64,000 bases of DNA, taken from Zopfochytrium polystomum. Taxonomy: Eukaryota; Chytridiomycota; Chytridiomycetes; Chytridiales; Chytridiaceae. Of this stretch, positions 38,431-51,968 are shown piece after piece; position 1 is the stretch's first letter, and every line of letters begins with the position of its first letter. The DNA is taken from the NCBI GenBank assembly GCA_025765615.1, contig JAIVFJ010000045.1:1-64000 (forward strand), read 5' to 3'. Position numbers and translations under genes: made by a program. The notes beneath the pieces are model-generated. The model had not been told where the DNA came from and did not search any database. It saw only the letters and a program-made list of their open reading frames with translations.

Positions 38431-39226
38431 TTAACGAAGGACAGAGAACCTAAATGCCGGATGAAACCGCAGCGCGGGAGGAGAAGTGAAAAAATGAGTG
38501 AGTGAGTGCGGCGAAGGAAAGATGCAGTCAGTCGCCTTTGGCCCCCAACACAACAAAACCAAAACAACACAATACAAAACAAAACAACTACGTACGCTAA
38601 AAAGTCTGGGCTCGTGAACGGAAAGAACCCTTCCTCCATCGGCGTCTTTCTGCAAAAAACATGGCATCGTCAGAATCGGGACCGCCACACCGCAACAAGC
38701 AAACACTCACTTCCACAAAACAAAAAAAAAAAAAAAAACAAAAAAAAAAAACAAACAAACAAAAAAAAACTCAACTGTGGCGGCGCGAACACTTTTGCCA
38801 TGCGAACGTGGCTGTCGTGGCTGTCCTTTCCGTTCTGGTGGTTCCCCAGAATGGCGATTTGCAGCATGTTGGTTCGAAGCGGAAGCCTGGGTTAAAAGAA
38901 GCCAGGCGCGATGGAATTGGCGGGCCGTGAGAAAAAACCCCCCGAGAAGGGGAAACCAAGTCTGCCCAACCCCCGCCTCCCTCCTCCCCTTCCTCCCGCC
39001 CGCCCCGCAAATACGGACCCGGTGGTCTCGTCCTGGAGGTCCTTCACGATCCAGCCGTGCGGCTCGTTTTCTTCAACCACGGCGATTTCCTGGCCGAAAA
39101 GAGACGGGAAAGTGCGAATCAGCTTCCAATCCCACGGTGCTTGCCAAAGTCCCCAAACCCGGACCTCACCTCCAAGTCTTGAAAACTGCTTCCGGCTTTT
39201 ATCGAAATCTTGTTTGGCGTGTAGGA
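38431..39226 (-). CDS. SH3-domain protein, 3' part of gene
   Basis: Five minus-strand exons join in frame: 39226-39170, 39089-39019, 38886-38776, 38649-38596 and 38449-38431. They encode SYTPNKISIKAGSSF, then EIAVVEENEPHGWIVKDL and DETTGLPLRTNMLQI. This follows the SH3 pattern (start of the first strand, the Gly-Trp pair, and a terminal TG-x-P-x-N). The remaining 50-odd residues show no domain and end FSVLR. Exons upstream of 39226 must exist because the first listed exon has no ATG and starts at an acceptor; candidates near 39380-39440 were not resolved. SH3 domains bind Pro-rich ligands, often in actin or polarity proteins; the role here is unknown. An A-rich run inside the 38650-38775 intron is conspicuous. 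Confidence 0.5.
38719..38770. repeat. A-rich homopolymer tract
   Basis: Interrupted poly-A (poly-T on the minus strand), probably serving as the pyrimidine-rich part of an intron of the SH3 gene. A similar A tract lies at 39296-39330. Confidence 0.7.
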
Positions 39227-41781
39227 CTGGAAGTGAAGAAAGGAGTGGGAGGTCGTCTTAGCGGAAAAACCGAGTTTGGGGGGAAAAGAGGAACGAAAAA
39301 AGAAAAAAAAAAAAAAAAAAAACAAAAAAAAACACAGGTGGATGGACGGGGGAAAGAATAACACATCACAATTCCTCCCCACTACATTCCCCCACCAAAC
39401 GAACTTCATCAACACGATAGTCGGCGTAGATGGCCACCAGCTTTTTATTTATTTATTTTAGTTTTTTGTTTATTGTGGCGAAGGTAGGAAGTGTGGTCAG
39501 CGTTCCCTGCCATTCATTCCAGCCCCCCAAACGCCCCCCGCGATTCCCTCACCGACACGGCCGTTTTTTTCCGAAACTCGATGTTGATGAGGTGCGGCTG
39601 CGGTCCGTCGGACCTTTTTTGTTTTTTTTTTGTTTTTTTTTTTTGTTTTGGTTTGTTGTGGTGTGGCAGTGTGCGTGTAGTGCGTGCGTGTGCGTGTGCG
39701 TTCTGCTGCGTGCTTGTTTGTTTGTTTGTTTGTTTGTTTGTTTGTTTGTTTGTTTGTTTGTTTGTTTGTTTACGATTCTCGCCTTTCCTCAAACTTTCCA
39801 TCCATATCGGGCGGGGCGGAATGTTCGTGCGCACGCAGATAGGCAGGCAGGCCGGCATCCAGAAAGAAAGAAGGAAGCCTCGGGAAGACATCACACGTTT
39901 TCTCACGACCCCAAAAACGTCTTCGCGCGTCAGAGGCTTTTCGTGCCGAAACCACGCGCTTCTTTCCGGGAGGCCAGCGGCCACCGCCTGTTTCGATGTG
40001 TGCGGCTGGTGGTGCACGGGTGCACACACAAACAAAAACACACACACACACACACACCAATGTCGCCGCCCCGGACGATGTATATACAGGGGTTGGGAGC
40101 TCAGCTGGGACACCTCTAGACCCCGCCCACCTCTTTATAGCTATTTCATGGTGGCCGCCCCCGCGACGCTATGTTATGTCGGGGTTGGGGAGGGGCATTT
40201 GATTCGGCATGCCTCCCTGCCCCTCTTCCGCAAGTGAAATTCGAATGGCCTCAACCCTTGTGAATGTTTTCGATCGATGGTGAGCCGCTCCTCTCGTGGG
40301 GGTGAGAGGGACCGCGAGTAATTATTATCCCCTGCACCTACGGCACGACGACTTGATGAAATGTGGGCAGCCGTCCTCCACCTCAGCAGCCATACGTAAT
40401 GATGTGGGCCACCCCATTTTTTTGTCCGAACGGCACCCTTCGGGGCTAGCGGCCATGATTAGCGGTCGAGATTTTCGTAATAGTTCCTTTTGGTATTTCT
40501 AGCCCTTTCGCAGCTCCCTCACTCAACCCCTCTTTTTACTGTCTTGAGTTTGTGCCAAGTGTGGACTTCTTTTGTGTTTCATTCTCGTGCTTCTTGGCTT
40601 CTCTTTCAAATTTTCTCTTACATAGTTCGATATCCTTTCGCTCTATTTTATTTCCTTCTTTGCGGCAGCCAGTGCCCCACCACTCCCCGACGCCCCTTAT
40701 CCCTGCCGTATGATCGTGTGCGAGCCCCACTTTCCTTACTATTTATTGACAATATTCGCGACTTATAAAAGACCAAACCGAGGAAACCTTGTTACTCCGA
40801 ATTTACGCCAGTTTTTGGCGTCTGCCGCGGCTAGCGTGGTAAAAGCTGCTGTTCAGCTGGCACACTTGCGTCACGTACTTATTCCCGATTCGTCGAAACT
40901 TGCCCAAGTTTTGGATTTGCAGTGGGTTTGCTCAGCGGGTGAGGACCCGGCAAATCGATACCACCGCCTTTCTTGAGAAGAAACCTGTCGCGCCGTTCTT
41001 GTTCTGACGGAGGTTGGAAAGATGTTATCCGAGATCGTTCCGCTCCCCTCGATCGGGGAATGGTCTGTCTTTAAGTCTTTTGATCTGTTAGTTGCGAAGA
41101 TTATCATAAAATAGCAAGGAGTAAAAGCGAGGGAAAAAGGGACGTTTTTGGGAATGGTGGGGAAAGGACTGCTGCGAAAATACAGAATGGGGCAAGAGGT
41201 TCGTACGCACCTAATGATCGGGAAAGAGGACTGTGTTTGGGGGTGACGGGATAATGACGGCGAAAAATAAACAAAAAAGAAAGAGAGGACCACAAATCAT
41301 CGAAAAAGTAGAACTAACTAAACAAGAAGTAAGCGCAAGATACGGCAGGGGAAAGGGACGTGGGAGTGGTGGGTTGCAAACTGCCGACGAGGGGTATCAA
41401 CTCGGGGATACCTACCAGGGGTTCCAACAGCAACGAAACATCTGAAGTAAACAAAGCGGGCGGGCGGGAAAGTAGAAGAGAATGCTCGCCGTTGGGTTGC
41501 AACCTGAAAAGTGCCTTTGGGTTTGGGTTCGGCACTCCGCTGCGCGTGGCTGCCACGAACGAACGTGCATTTTCCAATTTCTCGCACCCCAAAAGCTGCT
41601 TCCCACCCTCCGTGTGCCCCGAATCTCATGGCTTACACTACAGAAAAAGATGGCTTCTTGATATTTTTGCCGCGCGTGAAGAAAGAACTTTCAAAGGTAC
41701 AATAACCAAACCCGAAGAATCCAGAACCCCCCCAAAACTCAGAGGAATTAAAAAAAAAATTTCACAAACATCGCCCAATCG
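39227..41781. other. Noncoding stretch between the SH3 gene and SNF1
   Basis: Contains the unresolved 5' exons of the SH3 gene, poly-T near 39615-39650, the TTTG repeat, a CA run near 40022-40056 and a TTATAAAAG sequence near 40762. Open frames on either strand show no conserved motif. Confidence 0.4.
39714..39770. repeat. (TTTG)n tetranucleotide microsatellite
   Basis: About fourteen uninterrupted TTTG units. On the complementary strand the unit reads CAAA, giving the Lys-Gln-Thr-Asn runs seen in translations. Confidence 0.95.
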
Positions 41782-44135
<2,354 letters not shown>

Positions 44136-44203
44136 GGTTGGCTTTTGCCTGTCGGTTCGATTGAATTGTTTCGCCCAGTCCAAAAAGCGCTCAAACCCCT
44201 CTG
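44136..44203. promoter_or_regulatory. Short bidirectional promoter between SNF1 and TBCA
   Basis: Only 68 bp separate the two ATG codons, so the leaders and core promoters of both genes must lie here or overlap the coding exons. No TATA box was identified. Confidence 0.55.
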
Positions 44204-44865
44204 ATGCTCAAAGCAAAGGCCCCAGCACAGCCCCCGATCGTGCGCGAGTTGAAGATCAAGACCGGCGTTCTCAAAAGGTATGGCATCGCACAGCTGCAAA
44301 CCCCAACTTGCTCCACGAGAACTATCCTCCGATATTTAAGGCCTGACTGTGACATTGGCCCCCCTTCCTCGCCCAATCTCCTCAATGGAGACTCAAGAAG
44401 GAGCTTGCCGCCTACGAGCAAGAGGCCGTTCAGCAGCAAGAGCGGATCGACCGACTGGTCGCAGCGAACGCTGACTTCTATGACATCAAGAAGCAGGTGA
44501 ATTCTAGTGTCACCACCGATCCGTCAACAAAACCAACCCACATGTACCAAAAACAAAGCGAGAGGTTTTAGATGAAACAACACAGATGCTTCCAGACTGT
44601 AAGCTTAGGCTAGACGCGGCGAGGACCGACCTGGAACGCGTCCTTGAGAGTTTTCCGGTGGGTGTGCTCTGGACAGTCCTCCTACGCCCGTGCCACCATT
44701 GCTGAATGCCTGTTCCGTCTTTTCTTTCCCTTTCCTTGTCTTCCGCTGGGGGTGGGCTTATGCGCCAACTTCGTTACCCCATCCGACCTTTGCCCCCGCC
44801 CGCAGTCCGACGTTGTTGCAGCCGAAGATGTGGCGGCCGCGAAGGAGGCCTTGGAAGCGCAGTGA
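44204..44865 (+). CDS. TBCA: Tubulin-binding cofactor A
   Basis: Four exons, 44204-44277, 44391-44496, 44559-44657 and 44806-44865, join in frame to 112 residues, the usual length of this chaperone. The helical-bundle sequence includes ELKIKTGVLKRLKKELAAYE, ANADFYDIKKQREVLDETTQ and QMLPDCKLRLDAARTDLERV, matching the TBCA order. It holds beta-tubulin during dimer assembly. Its start is 69 bp from the SNF1 start on the opposite strand, so the two genes share a very short divergent promoter. Confidence 0.9.
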
Positions 44866-45056
44866 TGAGCGACAGTGGGACTGAGGGCGAACAAAAAACC
44901 TTTTTTTTTTTTTTTTTTTCGTCAGCGGGGTTGCCTCCCACCAGCGAAACCGGAAAAAAGCCAAAAAAAGAAAGAAATTTCTGGTCTGTCGTCTTGTGAC
45001 TTGATTGCTGCAGTGCAGAAACTGGTGTCTTCCTTTTCTTGAGAGCGGCAGCGGCA

Positions 45057-46776
45057 ATGACGGACGCCGAGAAGACCCAGAAGGTGGCGGAGGTGCGCGC
45101 TATGCTGACCCCCACCGAAGTGCCCATGGTCAACGATGCGGTGAGTGAGTTGACAAAGACCGCTTATTACTGTTTTCTTTGCGTGTCTGTGTGTGTGTGT
45201 GTGTGTGTGTGCGTGAGGGTGGAGTGTTTGGGCGTGTTTAGGTGATACAAGTTGGGTCCCTTATTGCGCTTCTTGTTCGCGATCGCACTTGGGTGGCGTC
45301 CTCCTGCTCGTCACCTACCCTTCACCGTCGCCCTTCAGGATATCCATCGATTCCTTGTGGCTCGTTCGTGGAACGTTGCCAAAGCGTACGATCAGCTCCA
45401 CGGCTGGACCGAGTGGCGTCGCGCCAAGAAGCTCGACCAGCGGCCACTCATGGGAGAGGGAATCCCGTTCCTTGCGTCTGTCCGTGGCTACAAGACCGTA
45501 CCCGACGTTGACGTCGACATGAACGATCCCCGCCATTCCCCGTACTTTGCAAAGATGTACAAGTGCATGGGGGGTCTCAGCTTTCACAAATTTGATAAAG
45601 ACGGCCTTCCTCTGGTGGTGAGTGCTTCGAAAAGCTCCGACGGGCTTGTGCCACGATTGATCGTCAATTCTCACCCTCCCCAGATTGAGAGAGTTGGGCT
45701 TTACGACTCGAGGAGACTTGCCCATATCTGCACCCTTGATGCCCTTCTGGAGCTTCACACAGATTTGCAGGAGTATTTGTTCCGCAAATTGATGCCAGAA
45801 GCCTCTGACCGAAAGGGCACGCTTGTTGATAAGGTAGAGAAGACGTACTAAAGACCGAACGATTCGCTGACGAAGGTTGCAAACGCGTAGCAATGCGTTA
45901 TTTTCGACTGTACAGGAATGGGACTCCACCAGTTTTACATGCCTGCTATGGGGCTTCTGCGGGCCGTTGCGGACAATGACGCCAAATATTACCCCGAAAG
46001 GCTGGGAAGATTGTTTTTGGTGAACAGCCCGCCTGTGTTTCAGAAGATTTGGGTTATGATCAAGCGTTGGTTGGACAAGGGTATCTTGGAAAAAGTCCAT
46101 ATCCTAGGCAGTGACTACAAGGAAGTGCTTTTGAAGTACATTGACGCTGACAACCTTCCGGAGGTAATTTGAGTATGCCCTTTCTATTAGTTTCAGAAAC
46201 TGAAGCCTCAAAGTATTTGGGAGGATCGTGCACTTGCTCTCACTCCAGCAATCGGGTGCGTTCCCCGTAACCCCCCTGACCTCACCACGGAAGTCGACAC
46301 ATTCTCCGAGTCTGGCCTCTTTGAAGGACTCCAGCCAACCGCACACCTATGAAGTCAACGTGCCAATGGAGGAGCTTGTTTTAACATCGTCGTCCAAGCT
46401 CAATTACCGGTTCAAGTCGTCCAAGAAGCCCGTCCAATTTGAAATTCGATACCGGAAGTGGGGCAAAGACGAAGAAGTTCCCGTCGTCACCCGTTCTGTG
46501 GTCGACAGCCACATGACGGTTATTCGCGGATCGATTAATGCGGAGCCTGGCGTTTACACACTAATCTGGACCAAGTCGCAGGCGAAGGGCTTGGCTGGTC
46601 TCAGCCTTGTTGGTTCCGTCTCCGTAGAGTACGAGGCGGAGGTCATTTTCGAGGAAATGCCAGCCAGTAATGCAGATGGAAATGTCGCATCTGTTCAAGG
46701 GGGGGTGGAGAAGATTGGAGTCTCGAAAGGAGAGGAAGAGGACGATGACGACGACGAGTTTGTGGACGCCGACTAA
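45057..46776 (+). CDS. Sec14-like phosphatidylinositol-transfer protein with C-terminal GOLD domain
   Basis: Six exons join in frame (425 residues): 45057-45140, 45339-45617, 45684-45833, 45891-46163, 46214-46255, 46327-46776. A CRAL-TRIO N-terminal helix set (DIHRFLVARSWNVAKAYDQL) precedes the lipid-binding CRAL-TRIO domain with CVIFDCTGMGLHQFYMPAM and YYPERLGRLFLVNSPPVF, then VHILGSDYKEVLLKYID. The last exon encodes a beta-sandwich GOLD domain and an Asp/Glu-rich tail. The SEC14L-type combination exchanges lipids at Golgi/endosome membranes. Intron 1 (45141-45338) holds a GT repeat near 45186-45211. The short exon 5 (42 nt) lacks strong conservation, so its borders are less certain. Confidence 0.88.
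45186..45211. repeat. GT dinucleotide run in intron 1 of the Sec14-GOLD gene
   Basis: About a dozen GT units just downstream of the 5' splice site. Confidence 0.85.
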
Positions 46777-46926
46777 TTATTTTTCTAATCGTGGGAAAAG
46801 CCGTTTGTGGTTGTTGGTTGATTGGTTCGTTGGTTGGTGTGGGTTGGGGGGGGTGTGGCGCAATAGAACTTGTCGCTTCCTCCATTTTCTTTTCTTTCTC
46901 CCTGTCACGACCTTCACAATATCATC

Positions 46927-47922
46927 ATGGGCTCTGGGTGAGTTTGGCTGTATGGCTTCCTCGTCCTCGCGACGACCCCAACCAGATTAGATGTCCTCAG
47001 CAGCCTTGACTTGCCGACTTAGAGTAGCGTGCGATTCGTCCGATCTGCAGCGTGCTGGAAGATCATCGATTGGTAAACTGGGAAGCGTTCACCAGTTTTC
47101 CTCGATGACCCGTGTGCTTCAGATTTTCGATCTTGCATCCCCTTGTTGGACCGATCGCTTCCACCTGCGTCAACTCAGTTGACCCTGACCGTACTTGTTG
47201 CCCCATCACTCTTTCTTCAGAATCAACCTGAAATCGCAGAAGCGGATCGCCGCCGCCGTGCTCAAGTGCGGCAAGAACAAGATCTGGCTTGACCCCAATG
47301 AGACCTCCACCATCGCCGCCGAGAACTCTCGTAACGCATCGTTTCGTTCCCCTCCCCCCACCTCGAAGTCTGCTTCTTACTCATTTTGTATTGCCTACTT
47401 CCCCAGGCAAGGGCATCGCCAAGCTCGCGAAGAACGGTCTGATCATCAAGAAGAAGACCGCCATCCACTCGCGCTTCCGTGTCCGCGAGAAGCTCGCCGC
47501 CAAACGTCTTGGCCGCCACACCGGCACCGGTAAGCGCCGGGGTACCGCCGAGGCCCGTATGCCCACCTCTGTCCTCTGGATGCGCCGCCAGCGTGTCCTG
47601 AGACGGATGCTCCGCCGCTACAGGGAAGCTGGCAAGATCGACAAGCACCTCTACCACGTCCTCTACCTGAAGTGCAAGGGTAACGTGTTCAAGAACAAGC
47701 GCGTCCTTATGGAGTTCATCCACAAGGCGAAGGCTGACAAGGCCCGTGCCAAGCTGCTGGCTGACCAGGCCGAGGCGCACAGGAACAGGACCAAGGTGGG
47801 CTGAATCACTTGCCCTATTTCTTGACACGTCCACCCTAACTCTGTTGTCTTTCCAGGCTGCCCGCGAGCGTCGTGCTCAGCGCATTGCGTCGAAGAAGGA
47901 GGAGCTTCACGCCGAGAAGTAA
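46927..47922 (+). CDS. RPL19: Large-subunit ribosomal protein eL19
   Basis: Four exons join in frame (191 residues): 46927-46937, 47221-47330, 47407-47795, 47857-47922. After a start of [19 protein letters not shown] the sequence follows eL19: [45 protein letters not shown] and [20 protein letters not shown], ending in a basic helix. Codon use is strongly C-biased at third positions, consistent with high expression. The 11-nt first coding exon and the 283-bp first intron follow the common ribosomal-protein pattern of an intron near the start codon. Confidence 0.96.
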
Positions 47923-48682
47923 ATGTCGCATGGGTGATGAGGGACGAACTGGTCGTGATGAGGATTTGCGTGTCCTTCGCGGCCAATGGGGCGCAGATGA
48001 TGGGGGCTGTTGTTTTCTCCTCCAAACTCCCAATAGTATTTGATACAAAACGTGTTTTTGCGTTCTGGGGTATTGCAGTTTAGCCCAGCACCCTCATTCC
48101 GTGCTCAAAACATTCCAGCGGGCCCATTGTGATCCATTCAATCAACTCTCGGCCTAATTGGCACGAGCGCTAAAATTCGCACGATCCGCACGCGTAAGAA
48201 AATCTCAAGCCGCCCAAGTTCATTTTTCCTGGTCACCGTGCCTTTGTTTTCTTTGTTTGCTTCCTGAGGGTATTCCTCGCTCCTACCTCTTCTATTTGAT
48301 TGAGGAATCATTTCTGCGGCATAAATTAAGAACACCAGTGGGCGCACAATGTTGCTGCTCTCGACCCTCAACCGTGTCTGACCTGCCAAGCAGCGAGAAG
48401 ACCGGAATACTCTGTTTCTGTCGAAGAGCATGCCTCTTCATCCTTTTGTTCAGTGTAAATCTGAAATGAAGCAGTTGGCACCGATTTGTCGTCTCCTTTC
48501 AAGGTCCGCCATTAAAAAAAATTCGCTAGCAAGCCGTTGACGGATAAAACAAGCCACCATTGATCGACGTGGATATTCGTATTGCCACTTTCTATTAAAG
48601 CAAGGAGATTTACACCGACGGCACACTCGCGGGCGCCCGTTTCGCCCCAAAATCCGCCCGCAAACCCAGGTATGCGCGACCG
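47923..48682. other. Convergent 3' flanks of RPL19 and the F-box gene
   Basis: The two genes converge here. Apart from expected 3' untranslated sequence, nothing was recognised. Confidence 0.45.
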
Positions 48683-50668
48683 CTACCCGGCGCCGTCCCC
48701 CGCCGTCTCCCTGGTCACGTACACCGTCATGACAGGACAAAACTCGTTCCACGTTTGCCGCTCGCCCCCGTCGTCCTCGTGCCCCTCCAGGTCTGCCGAA
48801 TACTGCCGCCACCCGTAGTACGCCAAGAACCCGGCGTCGCCAAAGCGCGTCGTCGCGCCGTCGCGCGGCAGCGCGCGCACCCGGAACGGGTCCGGGTGGA
48901 AGTCGACGAGCACGGGCTCGCCGGCCGCCAGCTCTGGGAAGCAGCTGCCGTCGTCGTCGGCGCTGGCGCCGCTGGTGGTGGCGGCGAGGGTCGCGGCATC
49001 GAGAGTGACGGAGACGATGGATGCGAGACGGGGCAGCGGCGCGGGTGGGGGCGGCGCGGTGGGTGCGGCGGCGGCACCGAATGTTGGTTGCGAAGCGGGT
49101 GCGGGCGGCGGTTCGGCGGCGGCGGCGGCGGCAAAGAAAATGTGGTGGCTGCGTCTGTCGACGGTGGTCGGGGTGTAGTCGAGGTCGATGCAGAAGAACG
49201 CGTGCAGCGGGGCGGGCGGTTCGATGACGCCGTCCTCGTGGCGTAGGGTGCGCATGGCGAGGAAGGCAAAGCGGCCGAGGACGGCGATGCCCACACAGCG
49301 GACTGGGCAGACGGAGGTATCGGCGCTGCGGTCGTCCGTGGTCGGACGGTGGCAGCGCAAGGTTGCGGCTGTTAGCTGGCTCAGCTCGGCGCCGCGGACG
49401 ATTGCGGCCGCGGAACTGCTTTCGCTGTTGTTGAGGATGAGTGGCGAGTCGGGTTGTACCATCGCGGCGGTTATGGCATCGAGTCTGGTATGGGCCAAGC
49501 GGTTTTCGAGCGAGTATGTCAGGTACAAGATGCCGTCCATCTCGCCAACGGCGACAATGCGGTCGACGCTGTGGACAGCGGCGGCGTGGATGTGGGCCAT
49601 ATCGAGGTCGTGATGGTAACCGTCGCCGGTCGAAGTTTGAATGTGCACCACTCCAGTGGTTTCGCCGCTCTCGACGTCCACGGACGTGACCAGAAACGAG
49701 TCGTTACCAGCCCACAGCAATGTGCTGCAACCTGAGAACGCTGACGCCTTGAGGCTTTTAGCACTCTGAGGTTGTCCGTCGCCAAAGAGGGTGTCGGCAG
49801 CGGGGTCGACGGCGCGAAAGAAACCCACGACGCGTCCGTTCTCAAGCGACCGGTAGGTCGTACGGCCGTCTGGGGACACTTTGCTGCGGATACCGCCGGC
49901 CCAATCGCGGTAAAAGGTCGCGAGCCAACCATCTCCAGTACTTCGTGGCGACAGGATGGGATCTCTTATTTCGTGAGACTTGGATAAGGTCTTCCACAGC
50001 GGTTCGGTCTCCGTACGGACACACTGAACGTAGCCAGGCGGAAGGAGTTCGGACAGGTCCAATTCACTTTCGGCGAGAAGCTCTTGGACGCTTGCATCGT
50101 CAGCTTCGTAAAATGTGTCCATTGATCGAGACGACGACGACATCTGATCCGAATCAATCTCCACAGCATTGGAGCTGTCGTCCTCGTGATCTTCAGCATC
50201 AACAGCCGTTGTCCACTCAGGATCAAAGGCCCACCGATCGAGACGCAAAGGCTGAACAACGCGGACCACCTCTCCACACATAATGCGAAGGGCGTTGTAG
50301 TAGACCCCACGCCAGGTCCGGGTGCGCGGGGACAGGGCAAACTCGTCGCGGTCTTGGGCGATGTCGTCGGCGTCGCTGAACACCTGGGGAGGCGCCCAAG
50401 CGAAGCCAAAGTCGCGGAGGCAGGCTGGGCACCAAAGGAGGGCGTCGAAGGAAGGATCGAGGACGATGGCCCTTGCGTAGCGTGACAGCTCGGAGAAGGC
50501 AAGGAGCGGTCGTGCAGCGATGGGAGGCCATCCCCGGCCGCCTGACCATGACGCATGCACATCGTCCTCGATGGCTGCGAGAACGAGCAGAAAGGCCACT
50601 CGTGCGACCAGCTCGGGCGGGAGGGTGCTGAGGGGGTTGGCGGCTGGATGCGGCGACAACTTCGACAT
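48683..50668 (-). CDS. F-box-like protein, single exon
   Basis: The only long intronless gene in the window: 661 residues from ATG 50668. Near the N-terminus LSTLPPELVARVAFLL followed by a FSELSRYARAIVLDPSFDALLW segment resembles an F-box, which recruits Skp1-cullin ligases. An acidic Ser/Asp segment lies in the middle. The rest shows repeated short beta-type stretches (GWLATFYRDWAGGI; TSVDVESGETTGVVHIQT) that could form a propeller, plus an Ala/Pro-rich linker. The open frame extends upstream of 50668 but without an ATG. Substrate and partners are unknown. The third-position GC is high, as in its neighbours. Confidence 0.6.
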   Translation of the reverse strand: MSKLSPHPAANPLSTLPPELVARVAFLLVLAAIEDDVHASWSGGRGWPPIAARPLLAFSELSRYARAIVLDPSFDALLWCPACLRDFGFAWAPPQVFSDADDIAQDRDEFALSPRTRTWRGVYYNALRIMCGEVVRVVQPLRLDRWAFDPEWTTAVDAEDHEDDSSNAVEIDSDQMSSSSRSMDTFYEADDASVQELLAESELDLSELLPPGYVQCVRTETEPLWKTLSKSHEIRDPILSPRSTGDGWLATFYRDWAGGIRSKVSPDGRTTYRSLENGRVVGFFRAVDPAADTLFGDGQPQSAKSLKASAFSGCSTLLWAGNDSFLVTSVDVESGETTGVVHIQTSTGDGYHHDLDMAHIHAAAVHSVDRIVAVGEMDGILYLTYSLENRLAHTRLDAITAAMVQPDSPLILNNSESSSAAAIVRGAELSQLTAATLRCHRPTTDDRSADTSVCPVRCVGIAVLGRFAFLAMRTLRHEDGVIEPPAPLHAFFCIDLDYTPTTVDRRSHHIFFAAAAAAEPPPAPASQPTFGAAAAPTAPPPPAPLPRLASIVSVTLDAATLAATTSGASADDDGSCFPELAAGEPVLVDFHPDPFRVRALPRDGATTRFGDAGFLAYYGWRQYSADLEGHEDDGGERQTWNEFCPVMTVYVTRETAGDGAG

Positions 50669-51968
50669 GGAGGTGACGAACGTGGCTCCGTGACTTTCGT
50701 CGACTTGTGTCCAGTCGCTCGGACATACGGCAAACTGGGGTGAGAAACCTATAATTGACAATGCACAGCATCCACCACGACGATCGTGTCCTTTTCGCTT
50801 GTGCTAATCCAGGGGCTCGTCCTCTCTTCATTCTCTTGCTGCCCTATTTGAGGAGGCTTTTCTATTAGTCGTTAAGGCTGAGTTTCTGGAGACTCAGCTT
50901 GTCGGCCAATTGCGCTGAAAATCGCGTCTGCCTTTTTGTGAATAACCTCGACTGGCTTCAGAGGACGAATGAACAGATTCGGGACCGGGACGAGCGAGGT
51001 CACTATGGAATTGCCTTGCGACGACGTCATGTTCAATCGTCCTCTGAAGAGCGAGTCGAGGTGTTTGCGCGCGATACCATCCGCTTGAGCACAAGCTGGC
51101 TTGGTTTGCTGGCAGTGTGACCCAGGGCATATAAGTCGGTTTCCGTTGCAGTTGCGGTTGGCCCAGGACGAAACACGGCCGCTGATTCAGGAGCAATTCC
51201 CTGGGAAGCCAGCCGGCCGATCAGACCCACACAGAAAGGGAAGCCGCTGTTGATGGATCAGCGACGGAGTCGATGGACCAGCGACAGGAGTTGATTGGCT
51301 AGCGCCCGTGTATTCCGTGTTGCGGACTCCCTTTCCGTGGAGGATTCAAAAGGGGAACGGAGAAAGTGCCGACACTGCTACTGAGACGTTCGGAGCTTGC
51401 TTTTTGCGATGTTTGTTCGGAAGTCATCCAATCGCAGCGTTCATGGGCCGTTAAGGCGCTTGATACTCCAGAAGAACCCATGCAACTTGTCCCTTTCAAC
51501 CCCCTTTTCAGACTCTGTATGGGACGTCTTTGTTGACAAAGGTCAAGTGGGACTAAGAACACAAGAACACAATTGCGGCCGCTTTCTCCGATCTCTACAC
51601 CACAATATCCCCGTGGGCACTGCGGTTGAGCTGGTGGACCGAGGAAGACATGGATGATTTCCCCACAAACGTCGCAAAGAGCAAGCTCCGAACGTCTCGT
51701 ATGGTGAGGATTCTGCCATTCAGGCACTAAAATATTGTGCGTAAGGAGTTGCTTATTCGGTCCTGCCTGTGGTGTTCCTTTATGGCGAGTTGCTGCCCGC
51801 AGGTGCAGCCAGCTGTATTCGCCCTCTGGCTTCGCACGCACGCGCGCAGAATGATTTCATCCACTTTCACCGTACAGATTTAAACACAGAGACAGGTCGA
51901 CTGCTCCCGACGGCGTAAAAAATTGCGAACCACATGCATCACATTCGCAAAACTTCAGGTGGAATCGG
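50669..51968. other. Intergenic region without a supported gene
   Basis: Separates two minus-strand genes. Open frames at 50899-51120 (plus) and 51299-51841 (minus) have no recognisable features. It includes the 5' flank of the F-box gene and the 3' flank of the PQQ-like gene. Confidence 0.4.

Noticed and set aside
39491..40237. 248-residue plus-strand frame over the TTTG and CA repeats
   Set aside because: Open only because TTTG and CA units lack stops in this frame; the content is low-complexity Cys/Val/Phe/Leu.
47100..47190. Possible C/D snoRNA in RPL19 intron 1
   Set aside because: The C-like and D-like boxes are imperfect and no terminal stem was found.
48755..49246. Plus-strand frames opposite the F-box gene
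   Set aside because: Gly/Ala/Val/Arg-rich antisense of a GC-rich coding region, without conserved features.
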